A stretch of DNA of 64,000 nucleotides from CATOSP01 sp965197545 (GCA_965197545.1 CBDANJ010000008.1:1-64000); one strand, 5' to 3'. Positions 52,755-61,885 are shown, numbered from the stretch's first letter. A program made the numbers and translations. Notes: generated by a model not told the origin, from the sequence alone.

Positions 52755-52927
52755 CGAGATCTCCCGTTCAGCCTAAGCACGCCGAAGGATGAGGTTGAGA
52801 GGTTCTTTGCACCTCTCGACACGCGTCCAAGACAAGATCCGTCAGCCTGTGAGGAGGATCGCCCACGGCCAAGAGCTACCGGGCAGGAACCACCTCTCCC
52901 CCTTCACGCCTCGGCGCGAGCGCCAGT

Positions 52928-54685
52928 TTAACACGCGGGGTCGCACCACAGGTGCTCATACTTCATTTCCTTGGCGGGAACGGGAGTGTAGAAGTTCTGA
53001 ATGCGGTTGTCCACGTACCGCCCCGTCACGCTCCAGTATAGGCCCACCCACTCAGTGTCCTCGAACATCATGATGTCCGCTGCCTCAAGAAGTAGCTCCC
53101 GGCGCTTGTCCTTGTCCTGCTCCTTGGCTTGCAGCTCGAAAAGTTCGGTAAGCCGGGGGGTTTCCCAATGGCTAGGGTTGTAGCCGGCGTTCTTCCCATA
53201 TATACCGCCGATTGTCGCGTCGGGGTCCGGGATGATGAAACCACCGGCACCCATCCCTAGCTGAAAGTCTCCAGACCGGAAGGCGGCCTTGCCGGCGACG
53301 CTCTCCATAACCCTTACGTTGGCCTTGATATTCAAAAACCGATCAAGCTGCTCCACCAGTATCTGAGCGCCAGCCACATAATCCCCCACCGTCCGGGCGG
53401 TCAAGGCGGTTTCAAAACCGTCGGGAAAACCGGCCTCGGCCAGCAACTCCCGAGCTCTGTCGATATCCTCGGGATGCTTCTCCCCGTTAAGCTCCCGGAA
53501 GCCGGGTAATTCGGCCACTTCGTCCTCGGTAATGGAGAACCAGAAGTTCGGCGCGAAGGGACTGCCCAGCGTCCCCTTTCCGGCCGTTATGATCTTGATC
53601 AGCGGCTGGCGGTGAATCCCCAACTGAAGGGCTAGCCGCACCTTTCTGTTGTCGAAAGGCGCGACCTTGGTGTTGATCATCATGCCGTAAAGTGACCCCG
53701 CGGACCAGTGGACTGTGCCCTGGCCCGCGGTATCCTTGCCAAGCTCCAACATCTCAGCCACGCCCAGACTCATGCTCGCGTTAGCCATCAGGACTTGTTT
53801 CCCCTTAAAAGCCGCGATGATGGTGCCTTTTTCGATAATTATGAAGGCTTTCATCCCATCCCAGTAGGGACGCCCTTCCTTCCAGTAATCATCGTTCCTA
53901 GTGTACTCGTAGGCTACGTCTCTATCTTCGTTTACTAACTTGAAGGGGCCTGAACCTAGCGCATTGTCCGCCAGCTTTATATTGGTCCCGGTCTCCAGGT
54001 GATGCTTGGGCAGTATCTTGTTGTAATCGCTGGACAGCCATTGAAGGAAGGCGGCGCTAGGGAACTGGAGGGTAACCTCCACCGTCTTGGCGTCTAGCGC
54101 CCGGGAGCTGGCGTAGTAGGTCCTGATGAGGCCCGACCGGGGCCTGGGCTCAACCGAGTCAACCATCTGGTCCAGGCTGAACACCACGTCATCGCCGGTA
54201 ACTGGCTGACCATCCCACCAACTGGCATTGTCATTGAGGTGGAAGGTGTAGGTCAGCCCATCGGGGGTTAAATCCCAGGTATTTGCCAAGTCTCCCCTTA
54301 AATCGGTCGCGTCCAGTGTTTCTGGGTTTGATTCAATAACCTGGTTATATATGGGGCCGGTTGCCGCCGCGCAGCTAAGGGTGGGGCATTCCCAGATATG
54401 CCAGTGGAGCGGCTGGGCGTAGGCCATTGATGGGATGAAGCCCCCTCGAATGCCGACGACCGGAGCCGGTGGTTCCACAGTAGGTACCGGCACGGCGGTG
54501 GACGCAACGATAGCCTGTGCTGCTGCAGTGGGCGCGGCTGTGGCCGCTCCTTTCGGAACAGCTGTGGCCGCCTCTCGCGGAACAGCTGTGGCCGCGGCCC
54601 CGCCGCAGGCGATGATGAACACTAGGGTGGTTAACACCGGGACGAGCACTATTGACTTTGGAGTCCAGAATCGGCTGTTTCTCAT
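52928..54685 (-). CDS. dppA: Peptide/nickel-type ABC substrate-binding lipoprotein (SBP family 5)
   Basis: 585 residues. Lipoprotein signal: LVPVLTTLVFIIACGG with the lipidated Cys27. A low-complexity Ala/Thr/Val/Pro linker follows (AATAVPREAATAVPKGAATA), typical of surface tethers. The family 5 domain begins near residue 80: LANTWDLTPDGLTYTFHLND then ASWWDGQPVTGDDVVFSLDQ. The C-terminal KRRELLLEAADIMMFEDTEW is conserved. It captures peptides or similar solutes outside the membrane and passes them to the DppB/C-like permeases. The ligand is unknown. Confidence 0.9.
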   Translation of the reverse strand: MRNSRFWTPKSIVLVPVLTTLVFIIACGGAAATAVPREAATAVPKGAATAAPTAAAQAIVASTAVPVPTVEPPAPVVGIRGGFIPSMAYAQPLHWHIWECPTLSCAAATGPIYNQVIESNPETLDATDLRGDLANTWDLTPDGLTYTFHLNDNASWWDGQPVTGDDVVFSLDQMVDSVEPRPRSGLIRTYYASSRALDAKTVEVTLQFPSAAFLQWLSSDYNKILPKHHLETGTNIKLADNALGSGPFKLVNEDRDVAYEYTRNDDYWKEGRPYWDGMKAFIIIEKGTIIAAFKGKQVLMANASMSLGVAEMLELGKDTAGQGTVHWSAGSLYGMMINTKVAPFDNRKVRLALQLGIHRQPLIKIITAGKGTLGSPFAPNFWFSITEDEVAELPGFRELNGEKHPEDIDRARELLAEAGFPDGFETALTARTVGDYVAGAQILVEQLDRFLNIKANVRVMESVAGKAAFRSGDFQLGMGAGGFIIPDPDATIGGIYGKNAGYNPSHWETPRLTELFELQAKEQDKDKRRELLLEAADIMMFEDTEWVGLYWSVTGRYVDNRIQNFYTPVPAKEMKYEHLWCDPAC

Positions 54686-54699
54686 AACTTTGCCTCCGT

Positions 54700-55021
54700 A
54701 GTGTGCGATTGGTGTCAGCCCGTCTGTAGCGACGATAATACCGTACGACCGGCAACTTTGAGGGAAGGTTGTGTGCTCGTTATCCGTAATCTTAACCGGG
54801 ATTCCTCAGATCAAACCGACTCTTGTGGACATCGGACCCTCTGGGGCGCGTTGAACAACGATCCCGCATCCCAAGAACCTCAAATGCGGTCCGAGAGGCG
54901 CTAATTGCCGGACTTTCATAGGGTAACAGCCTCCGTAACCAGCGCAAAGCCCAGAATCCTCTGTTTCCTCCCATGCCACTCCCTGGGGATAGCCCCCTTG
55001 CCCTGTACGACCCCGTAACTG
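54700..55021. other. Intergenic stretch upstream of the binding-protein gene
   Basis: Contains the promoter side of the dppA-like gene and unrecognised sequence up to the IS1380 remnant. No gene seen. Confidence 0.35.
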
Positions 55022-55560
55022 TCATAAATTCCGACCCTCACGAAGGGGCGATCCCAGGCAAAGCCGACCGATTCGGTGCAGCATGCCGACCTGAATGTCC
55101 CTGGTCACCGATACCTCAGCCAGCTGGAACACCAGCCTCCTGGTATGGCGTACCAGGCGTGCCCCAATCTCGATAAGCATGGTCTGAGTACTGGTCAGGG
55201 TCTCAGTCTCGAAGCGGCTCACGGTGTTGGTGCTACCGGCGTTCCGGTCTGTGCCTTGTCCGCCCACGACGACTCTCATGACTGGGTCTTGGGAAAGACG
55301 TTCGGCTTCGTTGGTGTCATCGTAACCATCAACGCGGCTGTAGATGGATGGCGGAGTAGCGGGAAAATGTGGTGCCAGATGTTGCGGCCGGTACGGCTTT
55401 CCCGGAGATAATCGGCAGCGATTCGAGTAAGGCTCAGGGAATCCTCCAGTCCTCTGAAAGCCAAGAGTCCCGCGTCTAAGGTGATGGCAACAATGCGAGA
55501 CTCCAACTGGATGTTGGGATTGAAACTGAGCCAGAGAGCGGATTTTTCGCCGTCGCCCAT
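55022..55560 (-). pseudogene. IS1380-family transposase, internal-deletion derivative (different from 44960)
   Basis: From 55560: LWLSFNPNIQLESRIVAITL and DAGLLAFRGLEDSLSLTRIA then TGRNIWHHIFPLLRH; after a frame change SIYSRVDGYDDTNEAERLSQ and STNTVSRFETETLTSTQ. The sequence then jumps to the very end of the gene, RLVRHTRRLVFQLAEVSVTR. The catalytic middle (about 200 residues) is deleted. Confidence 0.75.
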
Positions 55561-55760
55561 CCGGTGTCTCCGTAACTGTTACGCTATTTGAAGAAGTGCA
55601 TTAAAATCATAAGGAAATTACAGCTTAGATGAGGCTATTCTACTCATGAAACAACCCTATAACTATCAAAGATAGGAGTTTATCGTATCACACTTTTTTC
55701 CTAAATGGGAAATACCGATGTAGCAGAGAGGAAATTGCGAAACTCTTTAGTTGCCGAAGA
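55561..55760. other. AT-rich spacer between two transposase remnants
   Basis: No gene seen. The base composition is markedly more AT-rich than the surroundings. Confidence 0.4.
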
Positions 55761-55877
55761 GACAGAAGTGTAAAAGGCGGAGTTAAAGTGGACCGTGCGG
55801 GCGGGTAATCGCTGACATTCGGCGGTTGTAAATCGGACCGCCCGCCGCCATCCATAGAGTCCTAGCCGACCCAAGGG

Positions 55878-56741
55878 ATGGTGCGACGGATGTACAGAAT
55901 GGACGTATATCTGCGGGTCCGCCGGGCGGTGATGGTGGAGGGGATGAGCATCCGGGAGGCTGCGCGGACGTTTGGCCTGCACCGGGACACCCTGCGCAAG
56001 ATGCTGGCCTACTCCGTGCCGCCAGGCTACCGGCGGCAGACCCCGCCCCGGCGTCCTAACCCTTCGACAAGCTCAGGAGGAGCCCTTCACCGGCGTCATC
56101 GACCGGATCCTGGAGGACGACCTCAGGCTGCCCAGAAAACAGCGCCACACGGCCAAGCACATCTCCGAGCGGCTCAGGGACGAGTACGGTTTCGATGGCG
56201 GATACACGACGGTCAAGGACTATGTCCGGGAGAATCGGCGGCGGACGCAGGAGATGTTCGTGCCGTTGTCCCATGCGCCGGGCTAGGCCCAGTGCGGCTT
56301 CGGCAAGGCCCTGGTGGGCATTGGCGGAGTGGAGCGGAAGGCCCACTGCTTCGTCCTCGACCTGCCCCACAGCGACGGCTGCTTTGTGAAGACCTTCCCG
56401 GCGGAGACCACCGAGGCGTGAAGATCAGCATGGACGGGAAGGGCCGGTACCAATGCAACATCTTCGTGGAGCGGCTGTGGCGGACGGTGAAGTACGAGGA
56501 GGTCTACCTGAAAACCTACGTCAACGCCGTCGAGGCCCGGCGGGAACTGGGAGCCTACTTCCGGTTCTACAACAACCTGAGACCCCATCAGGCTCTGGGC
56601 TACCAGACCCCTGCCGAGGTGTTCCACGGAGAACAAGATGTCCGGTCGGAAGATTCGAAGGATAGGAGGTGTGCACCGGGAGAAGGGTCAGAATCACTGG
56701 CAGGACCCTCACTTAACTCTGCTTTAATTCTGTCCAACTGA
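55878..56741 (+). pseudogene. IstA (IS21) head joined to an IS3 OrfB tail
   Basis: N-terminal part: MDVYLRVRRAVMVEGMSIRE and AARTFGLHRDTLRKMLAYSV, IS21 IstA. After a palindromic insert at 56058 another frame gives VIDRILEDDLRLPRKQRHTA and GGYTTVKDYVRENRRRTQEM. At about 56415 the sequence changes to KISMDGKGRYQCNIFVERLW then RTVKYEEVYLKTYVNAVEAR, the C-terminal part of the IS3 OrfB integrase. Neither is functional. Confidence 0.75.
56058..56080. repeat. Palindromic insert CCCTTCGACAAGCTCAGGAG
   Basis: Part of the widespread CTTCGACAAGCTCAGG repeat class. It interrupts istA between RRP and EPFTGVID and shifts the frame. Confidence 0.65.
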
Positions 56742-56756
56742 CCGGACCCACCTTAA

Positions 56757-56906
56757 TGAGCGCCCAACGTAAACGGGTTTTTCACCGTCATAAAAGACGT
56801 ACACGCCCTGCTGTGGAAGGTCCTTGAAGATCTCTCTGGAGTGTAGACGAGACTCGTTGAGGTTCTGCAACAGTAGCCCCATGTTGGCGAAGTCTTCCAG
56901 TTGCAA
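56757..56906 (-). pseudogene. GIY-YIG nuclease-like protein, N-terminal fragment
   Basis: From the ATG at 56906: MQLEDFANMGLLLQNLNESR then FKDLPQQGVYVFYDGEKPVY and VGRS. GVYVFY...YVGRS are the GIY and YIG strands. The catalytic Arg helix and the remainder are cut off by the IS3 end. Third gene of a minus-strand cluster, four bases after the retropepsin stop. Confidence 0.65.
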
Positions 56907-56909
56907 CGG

Positions 56910-57398
56910 TTACTCCTCTTCGTCCTCGTCGTCAAAATCGGAGAAATTTATACCGCCTTGCGAAGGGACTCTGTAGGCGAATCTGGTTTGTCCATTCCTA
57001 TTAATAACGGCGAAGTCCCCCTGGTTGATTATATCCATGCCGACGAGAACGTCTGCGCCAAGGAAATCCCCCTTCGTGACTCCCACATATGGGAATAAGA
57101 CCACGCCCTGAAGCTGAATGCTGATCACGTAGGTGTCCGCCAGATGTCGTCCATTTACCCCATAAACGAATGTTTTCCCTGTCGGAACCAAGTTGCATTC
57201 TTGAACCACTCGTTCCGTTATGACGCTATTGGTTGCTCCCGTGTCCCAAAGAGCCTTCAAAGGAACAAAGTTCTCCGCCAGTTGACCAGGCCGGATGAAT
57301 TCGGCAACCGAACAGTCGCTGACCAACTCCCGCAACAGTTCGTCTGAAGAGACTTGTAATGCAACGCTATCTGCCCCAAAACCGAGCAAGGGTTCCAA
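56910..57398 (-). CDS. Retropepsin-like aspartic protease
   Basis: 162 residues. KALWDTGATNSVITERVVQE holds the D-T-G-A catalytic motif (about residue 52). VLVGMDIINQGDFAVINRNG is the second conserved region with G-M-D-I. One Asp per chain means that it works as a dimer. The tail is acidic (NFSDFDDEDEEE). Such proteins are common with a DUF5678-like gene and a GIY-YIG gene; the role is unknown. Confidence 0.75.
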   Translation of the reverse strand: MEPLLGFGADSVALQVSSDELLRELVSDCSVAEFIRPGQLAENFVPLKALWDTGATNSVITERVVQECNLVPTGKTFVYGVNGRHLADTYVISIQLQGVVLFPYVGVTKGDFLGADVLVGMDIINQGDFAVINRNGQTRFAYRVPSQGGINFSDFDDEDEEE

Positions 57399-57401
57399 AA
57401 T

Positions 57402-57656
57402 CTACCCCCTGACTCGGGAATGGAATGTCTGGGTGTAAGCTTCCTGACCGGCACTGACGCGCTGTACCAGGAAGGTGCCCATCTCGTGTATCTTTCTGGT
57501 TTCGGATATGGCCGTGGCATCTGAGTCATAATCTCCGATTACCTGTCCACCCTTAATGACAATCACCCGACCGTCGTATTGTTGGACCAACTCCTCTTGG
57601 TGGTCCAAATAGAATTGGAACTCTCTTGCCAAGAGGTCATCGTGTGTCTCGCTCAT
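57402..57656 (-). CDS. DUF5678-like small protein
   Basis: 84 residues from the ATG at 57656 (an upstream frame to 57713 is ignored). FQFYLDHQEELVQQYDGRVI then VIKGGQVIGDYDSDATAI and GTFLVQRVSAGQEAYTQTFH match the DUF5678 pattern. The stop is three bases before the retropepsin start. GGAGGTATCGCA precedes the ATG. Confidence 0.7.
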   Translation of the reverse strand: MSETHDDLLAREFQFYLDHQEELVQQYDGRVIVIKGGQVIGDYDSDATAISETRKIHEMGTFLVQRVSAGQEAYTQTFHSRVRG

Positions 57657-58011
57657 TGCGATACCTCCTGTTGGAACTGAAAATAAAGCGATTCTAACAC
57701 GGAACTTTATCACTTATTTGCTGAACTCTTTGTGTACCTGGCAGACACTGAGGTGGGCCCCATTAGTTGGACAGGATCGAGGTGGAATTAAGCGAGAGCC
57801 CGCTGCTCCTGCCAATGATACCAACGTCTGCTCTATTGGAGATTTCTTGGCCCGATCCTGACCCAGCTTGATGGCCGAGTCCACCTGATAGACCCCTGCG
57901 GCCCAGCTCCGACCGGTGGAAGGACTTTCCCGCGGCGCTTCCCTCGCCGGTACTGTGTTAGGCTGCCAACCGGCCATGCTCCGTGCCGAGGCTGCAATTT
58001 CCACCCGACCC
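57657..58011. other. 355-bp stretch with an IS3-like end
   Basis: GAGGTGGGCCCCATTAGTTG then GACAG (57751-57776) resembles the right end of the IS3 element at 56743. No intact gene. Confidence 0.4.
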
Positions 58012-58572
58012 CTACCGGTCCACCTGTTGGATTGTCCAGCGGCTGACCTCCAGGAGCTTGGCCAGTTCCCGCTGGCTCACTCCCTTCGACCGCTCCACCC
58101 GGATGTACTCCCGTTGCTGCTCGGTCAGGCTGGGCCGCCGGCCAGGGAAACGCCCCTCGGCCCGCGCCTTTGCCTGGCCCGCGACCGAGCGGTCCCTGAT
58201 CGAGTTCCGCCACCACTCGCTGAAGGCGAGCACCATCGTGAGCTGGAGCTTGCCGGTGGCCGTCGAGGTGTCGAAGTCCTCCGACAGGGACCGGAACTCC
58301 ACTCCCGCATGGTGCAGGCCCTCGATCACCTGCAGCCCATAGGTCAGCCCCCTGGAGAGCCGGTCGATGTGGGTGACCACCAGAGTGTCCCCCTCGACCA
58401 CCAGGTCCAGCAGTTCCAGGAGGCCGCCGCGGTCGTCCTTGGCTCCGCTGGCCTCCTCGGCTCGAATATTGCCCATGGCGCAGCCGGAGCGGACCAGCCG
58501 CTCCACCTGCAGGTCCAGATTCTTGTCCTCGGGCTCTCTCACCGAGACCCTGGCGTAGCCGTACACCGTCAT
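58012..58572 (-). CDS. Serine recombinase, resolvase family, full length
   Basis: 186 residues from the ATG at 58572. VYGYARVSVREPEDKNLDLQ holds the catalytic Ser; LVVTHIDRLSRGLTYGLQVI and DFDTSTATGKLQLTMVLAFS complete the domain. RRPSLTEQQREYIRVERSKG then VSQRELAKLLEVSRWTIQQV is the helix-turn-helix. A 14-bp hairpin and a third repeat upstream may be its site. Confidence 0.85.
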   Translation of the reverse strand: MTVYGYARVSVREPEDKNLDLQVERLVRSGCAMGNIRAEEASGAKDDRGGLLELLDLVVEGDTLVVTHIDRLSRGLTYGLQVIEGLHHAGVEFRSLSEDFDTSTATGKLQLTMVLAFSEWWRNSIRDRSVAGQAKARAEGRFPGRRPSLTEQQREYIRVERSKGVSQRELAKLLEVSRWTIQQVDR

Positions 58573-58633
58573 CTCACCACACCCCTGGCTGGAATACCTG
58601 AAGTATGGCTTTCTGACAGCGGTGTTGCAACTG

Positions 58634-58713
58634 GGTTTTCCAGCCACCCACTCAGCTACGACAAGGGGGAATTTACAGCAGGTGGCTGGAAACAGGGCTG
58701 TTTCCAGCCACCT
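58634..58713. repeat. Resolution-site-like repeats upstream of the resolvase
   Basis: GGTTTTCCAGCCACCC (58634) is repeated within a perfect hairpin: AGGTGGCTGGAAAC (58680-58693), loop AGGGCT, GTTTCCAGCCACCT (58700-58713). Three copies of TTTCCAGCCACC in two orientations. Confidence 0.55.
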
Positions 58714-58754
58714 CGACCGGGTGCGGTTGCCGGGGCTAAAGTTCCGAACTCGGC

Positions 58755-58848
58755 GATCATGGGACAGGGCCGGTGGTTCAACAACGACATGGTGGCCAGG
58801 TACACCTGGGGCGAGTCCGCGGGCGCTGCCGCCCGGTGGTTGGAATGA
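58755..58848 (+). pseudogene. Tyrosine recombinase, C-terminal tail
   Basis: GQGRWFNNDMVARYTWGESA then GAAARWLE and TGA is the last part of an integrase with the nucleophile Tyr in ARYTWGES. It strongly resembles the tail of the integrase pseudogene at 61920 (GRWKHGDMVARYTRGESS). Confidence 0.65.
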
Positions 58849-59141
58849 GGGCTTTGTAGGTCGTCCAGCAGTTGCAGTGCCGGTCGTCTTGGCTTTCCAG
58901 AGCCCAGGCCTCCACTAGCTCGAAGAGCCCGGGCGAACTCCTGGCCATCAGCGTCATCACCTTCTGGAGGCAGGCCCTCTTCACCTGGCAGGGCTGGCAG
59001 CCGCACCCTTCGGCATGGGGAGGACCCTCCAGGCTGGCCAGGACCTCGAAGTAAGCCTTGTCTTTGCCGGCGGCGTGGCCCCTCGGCGTAGCAGGCGCAG
59101 GGCTCGGGGCAGTCGCAGACGGGGTATTCCGGATCGGTCAT
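58790..59141 (-). pseudogene. Cys-rich small protein, frameshifted
   Basis: From the ATG at 59141: MTDPEYPVCDCPEPCACYAE; in another frame KDKAYFEVLASLEGPPHAEG then CGCQPCQVKRACLQKVMTLM. Several CxC and CxxC pairs suggest metal binding. Function unknown. One base loss near 59080 would explain the frame change. Confidence 0.45.
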
Positions 59142-59213
59142 AGGGAGCCTTCTTTCGTACAAGGCCTCTTATGTTACAGGGGGTCACGTTCGACATATCT
59201 GCCCTTGTCTGTC

Positions 59214-60578
59214 TTATTCGTCCGGATGCGGGGTGGTAAACCATTCGAGTGCTGGCTCCAAGGCCGGACGGTAGTCAGGGGACAGTGTGACAATGAGTTT
59301 GAACGTCGCCGGCTTTGTCAAATTGGCTGCATGGACAGTGCAAGTGATCTCACCGTTGATCGGACTGTCAAATTTTTCAGGTACTAATCGGACCGTAAAT
59401 GCCTTCGGTTCCAGCGAATGACGCCAAAGGTCGCATGTAAGAACAACCGACGGCTCAATCTCTAGTTTTACATCTGAAGCATATTCGAAGTCCTCTTGGT
59501 CCCGAAGATGCCGTGTGATATCGAAGTTGGGTGGCGCCATGCTACTGAGGCCAGCCAGATTGTTAAAAAGGTATGGCCGACTCCTCCATTGAGTTCCGGG
59601 TGGCAGTGGCGGTTTGGGGCGTTCCATGACGAGGGTCAATCCGCACTCTCTCAGTTCTTTCATAGGGGCCGTGAGCCCAATGTTTTCGGAAGCCCGTATC
59701 TCAATGAGCGTATTCCTGGCCGGTCTTGAGCCTATGTTTTGGATGCTCACCGTCAGTTCTGGGCAGTGCTCCAGTTGGACGACGCTATGGACGTCGTCCA
59801 TCCGCATCCGGCACTCAGAAATCCATGCAGGATAGTCGCGTTCCATGTAATTAGAGATGGCCTTGGCCTTGATCCCGTTTGGATTAAGCACAGTCGGCGG
59901 GTATCGATTCCGTAGGCTCTCCAACAATTGGTCTCGCTCTCTCGACGCTAGAGGCTGAAAAGCTCTGTAAGCAATTTCAACCTTGCCGGGCCGGTCGGCA
60001 GACATTTGGTCGCAAGAGAAGTTGAACTCGGGTTCCTGTGCCTGCGATTCCTCAAGTTGTCGCGTGAGCTGCTGGATTTTGCGGTCCTTGTCGTCCGGTT
60101 CGGGTGGCAGGAGCCATTCGTCGGGGATGATTTTATAGGGTATACCCAAATTCTTGGCTTTCAGAACTGGTCCGGAATCACGGGTCAACAAATGTGCGTC
60201 GGCCGAAGGGTTGTCCTCTATGAACTGGGCCAGATGGCCGATGATGCGGTCATCATTCTGGCTGTAGTCTAGCTTGTCGGCTAAGTCTTGCTTGGGCTGC
60301 GACGTTACATACAGATCGAGCATGACATTTGGAGAGGCTGTTCTCTGCTGCTGGGGGCCGTGTTGGGCAATTTCCCAAAGTATGCTCGCGGTCTTTCGTG
60401 CCCTTTCAGAGCGACGCCCTTCACGCCCACTCTTGAGTGCGTCGATCTCTCGCTGGACCGGGGGGCAGACGACAACTTCTATGGAGTCGAAGTTTCCCAA
60501 TTTAGACCAGTCGACCTGATCAAGGGGTTTGTAGTGGAGAAACAGGTTCGTGTCAGCGAATAGACAAAGGGTAGGCAT
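59214..60578 (-). CDS. Large PIN-domain protein
   Basis: 454 residues. The first 170 form a PIN domain: LCLFADTNLFLHYKPLDQVD (Asp9), VCPPVQREIDALKSGREGRR, NDDRIIGHLAQFIED and AHLLTRDSGPVLKAKNLGIP. A short coiled coil (DRKIQQLTRQLEESQAQE) joins to a C-terminal half rich in beta strands (LTVSIQNIGSRPARNTLIEI). Probably a ribonuclease with a sensing or binding module; no antitoxin gene is adjacent. Lower GC than the neighbourhood. It could be a solitary defence protein. Confidence 0.7.
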   Translation of the reverse strand: MPTLCLFADTNLFLHYKPLDQVDWSKLGNFDSIEVVVCPPVQREIDALKSGREGRRSERARKTASILWEIAQHGPQQQRTASPNVMLDLYVTSQPKQDLADKLDYSQNDDRIIGHLAQFIEDNPSADAHLLTRDSGPVLKAKNLGIPYKIIPDEWLLPPEPDDKDRKIQQLTRQLEESQAQEPEFNFSCDQMSADRPGKVEIAYRAFQPLASRERDQLLESLRNRYPPTVLNPNGIKAKAISNYMERDYPAWISECRMRMDDVHSVVQLEHCPELTVSIQNIGSRPARNTLIEIRASENIGLTAPMKELRECGLTLVMERPKPPLPPGTQWRSRPYLFNNLAGLSSMAPPNFDITRHLRDQEDFEYASDVKLEIEPSVVLTCDLWRHSLEPKAFTVRLVPEKFDSPINGEITCTVHAANLTKPATFKLIVTLSPDYRPALEPALEWFTTPHPDE

Positions 60579-60615
60579 AGCTACCTATTCCTCCTGGCCC
60601 GAAAACGGGCATTTA

Positions 60616-60664
60616 TTGGCCACCCTCCGGACGCTGGGTCCGCCAGCTTCGGAGAGGTGGCCAA
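60616..60664. terminator. Nested hairpin after the integrase gene
   Basis: TTGGCCACC...GGTGGCCAA outside, CTCCG...CGGAG within and GCTGG...CCAGC at the tip. It lies 17 bp after the integrase stop on the minus strand and before the PIN gene start. Probably a terminator; an attachment or binding site is also possible. Confidence 0.55.
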
Positions 60665-60680
60665 CAAGTCCGCTCAATAT

Positions 60681-61232
60681 TCACAGCCTGCTAACCCATT
60701 CGTGGTGCGCCCCGGCCAGTTCGACGTAGCGCTGCGTGTCGACCATCGACGAGTGGCCCAGCCATTTCTGCAGCACGGGAATCGGAACGCCCCTCAGCAC
60801 GCAGTTGCGGCCGTAGGTGTGCCGAAAGGCGTGCGGGTGGGCCCTGGCGGGGTCGATCCCGACCTCGCGCGCTGCGTCCTTCATCACCTGGCCGATTCGC
60901 TGGCGCGACAGGTTCAGCATTGGCTGGTAATGGTTCTTGCTGTGGGACGACGCCAGGTCCCGGAGACTCTCGACGAGATCAGCCGGCACCGGGACCTCCC
61001 GGCCCTTGCGGCCCTTGTTGCCCGGCGAGCCGGCCGCGACGACGATGATCGGCGGGTGCTGGTCCAAGCGCAGGTCCACACGCCGCAGTGCCAGGGCCTC
61101 GGACACCCGCAGGCCGGTCTTCAGCATGATCCTGAAGGCCATGCGGGCCGGGTAGCTGGGCGCGGAGTTGACCAACGCGCCGGCTTCTTCTTCGGTGAAG
61201 TAGTCCGGGATCCTCCGGAGGCTGCGTGGCAT
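60681..61232 (-). CDS. Tyrosine recombinase, catalytic domain only
   Basis: 183 residues from the ATG at 61232 (preceded by GAGGTAGG; the frame to 61376 looks like read-through). MLKTGLRVSEALALRRVDLR has the first Arg; PHAFRHTYGRNCVLRG is HxxR; LQKWLGHSSMVDTQRYVELA has the His and the Tyr. The N-terminal core-binding (SAM-like) domain is absent, as in small integrases. Intact catalytic residues. Confidence 0.8.
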   Translation of the reverse strand: MPRSLRRIPDYFTEEEAGALVNSAPSYPARMAFRIMLKTGLRVSEALALRRVDLRLDQHPPIIVVAAGSPGNKGRKGREVPVPADLVESLRDLASSHSKNHYQPMLNLSRQRIGQVMKDAAREVGIDPARAHPHAFRHTYGRNCVLRGVPIPVLQKWLGHSSMVDTQRYVELAGAHHEWVSRL

Positions 61233-61525
61233 CCTACCTCTGTACAATTGCCCTTTGGAAAGCGACGCCTCAAATATAGCCCACGGACCGGGGGCGTGCA
61301 AAGCTGGATGGGGCGGGATTTGCCGGGGGTGCTTTCCAATATCGCGGATAAGCGCAAGTGGCGGGACGGACAACACAAAAGGTGCATTAACGGAAATTAC
61401 TTAGCGGGATCCAAAACAACGTGCGAGGCACTCCGGACTATCTGTCCGACGCTGCTGAGGGTACGAATGTTGGGGCCCCTGCCGCCACCATCCTCCGTGC
61501 CATGCCGAGGCGGCCGGTGAACCTT

Positions 61526-61885
61526 TTACCTATCGAGCGAGTCCGGGAGTGTCTCGATGAACTCCTGAAGGGTCCATTGGGCGACTCCCTTGCGGGCTTC
61601 TGGATTGATCTGCTGCTCATCCGTCTTTCGCTGCATTTCTGTCATGTAGTGGATCAGGTCTCGCAGTGCGGATTCCGGGGTCGTTGACTTGGTCATGCTA
61701 TTGCCGAGCCCCTCGTCATAGGACTGGGGTTCCCAGGTCTGGAAGGCGAAGGGGTACTTGAGGTCTCCGTCCTTGTAGATCCCGAAATAGCCCACCTGGT
61801 CGCGGTGTTTCACCCGTACCACCGCGGACGACAGCCGTTCTAGGACGAACCTCTCGCCTTCGACAATTATTTCCTTCATCGGCAC
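61526..61885 (-). CDS. Hypothetical protein
   Basis: 119 residues (ATG at 61885 or 61879, MKEIIVEGERFVLERL). A beta-rich first half with GYFGIYKDGDLKYPFAFQTW and a helical end (LRDLIHYMTEMQRKTDEQQI). No family recognised. It lies between two integrase genes on the same strand. Confidence 0.5.
   Translation of the reverse strand: MPMKEIIVEGERFVLERLSSAVVRVKHRDQVGYFGIYKDGDLKYPFAFQTWEPQSYDEGLGNSMTKSTTPESALRDLIHYMTEMQRKTDEQQINPEARKGVAQWTLQEFIETLPDSLDR

Larger units (their letters stand above)
55761..56743 (+). mobile_element. IS3-type ends enclosing an IS21/IS3 chimera
   Basis: GACAGAA...AAAAGGCGGAGTTAAAG (55769-55794) at the left is mirrored by CTTAACTCTGCTTTAATTCT then GTCCAACTGACCGGACCCAC at the right, an IS3-like pair of ends. 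The coding part between them changes from IS21 to IS3 sequence. A third IS3-like end is near 57751-57795. Confidence 0.55.
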
